64,000 nucleotides of DNA from Boswellia sacra (taxonomy: Eukaryota; Streptophyta; Magnoliopsida; Sapindales; Burseraceae): positions 124,001 to 188,000 of the forward strand of contig SNVD02008873.1 of assembly GCA_013180625.2 (NCBI GenBank). The letters run 5' to 3'. How positions within the stretch are numbered: position 1 is the stretch's first letter; the number at the start of each line of letters is the position of its first letter. Shown here piece by piece: positions 62,953 through 64,000 of the stretch. The position numbers and the translations under genes are program-made. Below the pieces are notes generated by a model. That model was given only the letters and a program-made list of their open reading frames with translations. It was not told the DNA's origin and ran no database searches.

Positions 62953-64000
62953 GTACAAGTATAATACAACCCTTCTCTGTCTATGGAAGCATTTGTATGA
63001 ATCTTTATCTTCATGTTTTTGCTGTATATGAGCATATTTGATTTCATTTGGGGTTCGTTTGATATTTTTTTTTTGGGTTGGTGGGTTCAAGGTCCTGAAT
63101 GAGTAAAGTTTCGTTAAGTTTTGGTGGGTTTGGAACTGAGCTTTTTGTTGAATCTTAAGTTATATGTTTGCTGCAGCTACCATTCACTAGTTGAACTATT
63201 GTTTAGATAATGTTGATGTGTATGTGCTGATGATGTAGAGCTTTGTTGTTGTTACCATTTGAAAATTTTTTATTTCTTGGAGCAAATTCAGAGGACAGTT
63301 TATCTCTCATGTAATGATAGGCGGAATGTGACATTATGTTAATGTAGGTTTGAGTTCTTTTGGCAAGTGTCTGAAATGTCAGTGATTAAGCATAAAGCAC
63401 AGCAGAGCTCTGTACTTTTTTAAAGAGTGTTAATTTCTTGTTGATTGTAAGAGTATTAATCAACTTGATTTACCAAGTTTGTTTAATCATATATGGTCAA
63501 AGACTAATTAGAGAGTGGGAAACTACTAAATTAAAATGCAAATTATGAAAATTAAAAGGAAAAAAAGAAAATATAATGGAAGGTGAAGCTAGGATGTGAA
63601 ATATTGGCTTGCATTATCCTGTCAAATTAGCTTACTTGACTAAATTATATCATGCAATGGTAGTCTAATGCTTAATTTCGGTTTTGCTTACAATATTCTA
63701 CAAAGGATAGATGGCCTCCAAATTGTTGTAAAAATCTGATGATCAAAAAGTAGTGACTGACACGGTCGTGAGAAGATGTCTTATATTGAGGTAATCCCAG
63801 TTTAGTTTTATAGACTAATAGTCTAACTTTTGGTTTAGGGTTAAGGTTACTGCCAAAAATCTCTAGAGGCTGTCAGCAAGGTCAAATTAATTTCTACGTT
63901 ATCTAGACATCCTTTAGGTTGAGAAAACATCAATTGGCTTGAACTTGATGGCAATTGCTAGAGTGATTTTGGCTTTTGTTACTGGCCTTTGAACATTCTG
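62953..64000 (+). other. HY2: HY2 intron 1 (continues past the window)
   Basis: No open stretch resembling the expected second exon (a conserved EK-Y/F-S-S type start) is visible up to the window end, so intron 1 is probably longer than 1 kb. Confidence 0.6.

Overview
The window is nuclear DNA from a flowering plant, most likely a eudicot. It is AT-rich, its genes are long and split by many introns, and it holds plant-type transposons (hAT, Mutator, CACTA-like, Ty3/gypsy). The species cannot be named from the sequence. Only two genes look intact: a CHD1-class chromatin remodeller (CHR5) on the minus strand at the left, and the first coding exon of phytochromobilin synthase (HY2) on the plus strand at the right edge. 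They are unrelated functionally and are separated by about 45 kb of transposon-derived DNA.

Layout. 1-1.5 kb: region downstream of CHR5. 1.5-18.1 kb: CHR5, with 30 coding exons that join in frame to 1768 codons, plus its leader and promoter. 18.8-19.3 kb: a small GC-richer island. 19.3-26.7 kb: small DNA transposons, namely a fold-back element, two oppositely oriented copies of a Mutator-type MITE with 9-bp target duplications, a hAT-type element with a perfect 8-bp duplication that carries an F-box/LRR-like gene fragment, an element with GGGCTTGTTG ends, and simple repeats. 26.7-32.3 kb: three direct copies of a 1.3-1.7 kb unrecognised repeat, each with an array of CATGGCATAATTAACTA-like words. 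34.5-38.9 kb: a probable non-autonomous CACTA element. 40.8-62.3 kb: a large decayed Mutator-like element (MULE) of the Ulp1-carrying kind.

The MULE is a nested structure. Its DUF1985/Ulp1-like gene (plus strand) is split by a 13.5-kb Ty3/gypsy retrotransposon (43582-57059, target duplication CTGAA). That retrotransposon is itself split in its protease region by a 1.8-kb minus-strand LTR element (47501-49329, target duplication CTAAT). Between pol and the 3' LTR the gypsy element also carries an intronless, frameshifted copy of a LOG cytokinin-activating enzyme. The MULE transposase (mudrA-like, minus strand) lies at 58.9-61.5 kb. All these genes carry stops or lost catalytic residues, many of them C-to-T or G-to-A changes as expected for methylated, silenced DNA.

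The right end of the MULE lies about 420 bp upstream of the HY2 start codon, so this transposon debris forms the distal promoter of a photoreceptor-chromophore gene. Splice sites were placed by hand, from GT/GC-AG dinucleotides, reading frame and remembered CHD1 family sequence; no alignment or database search was run.
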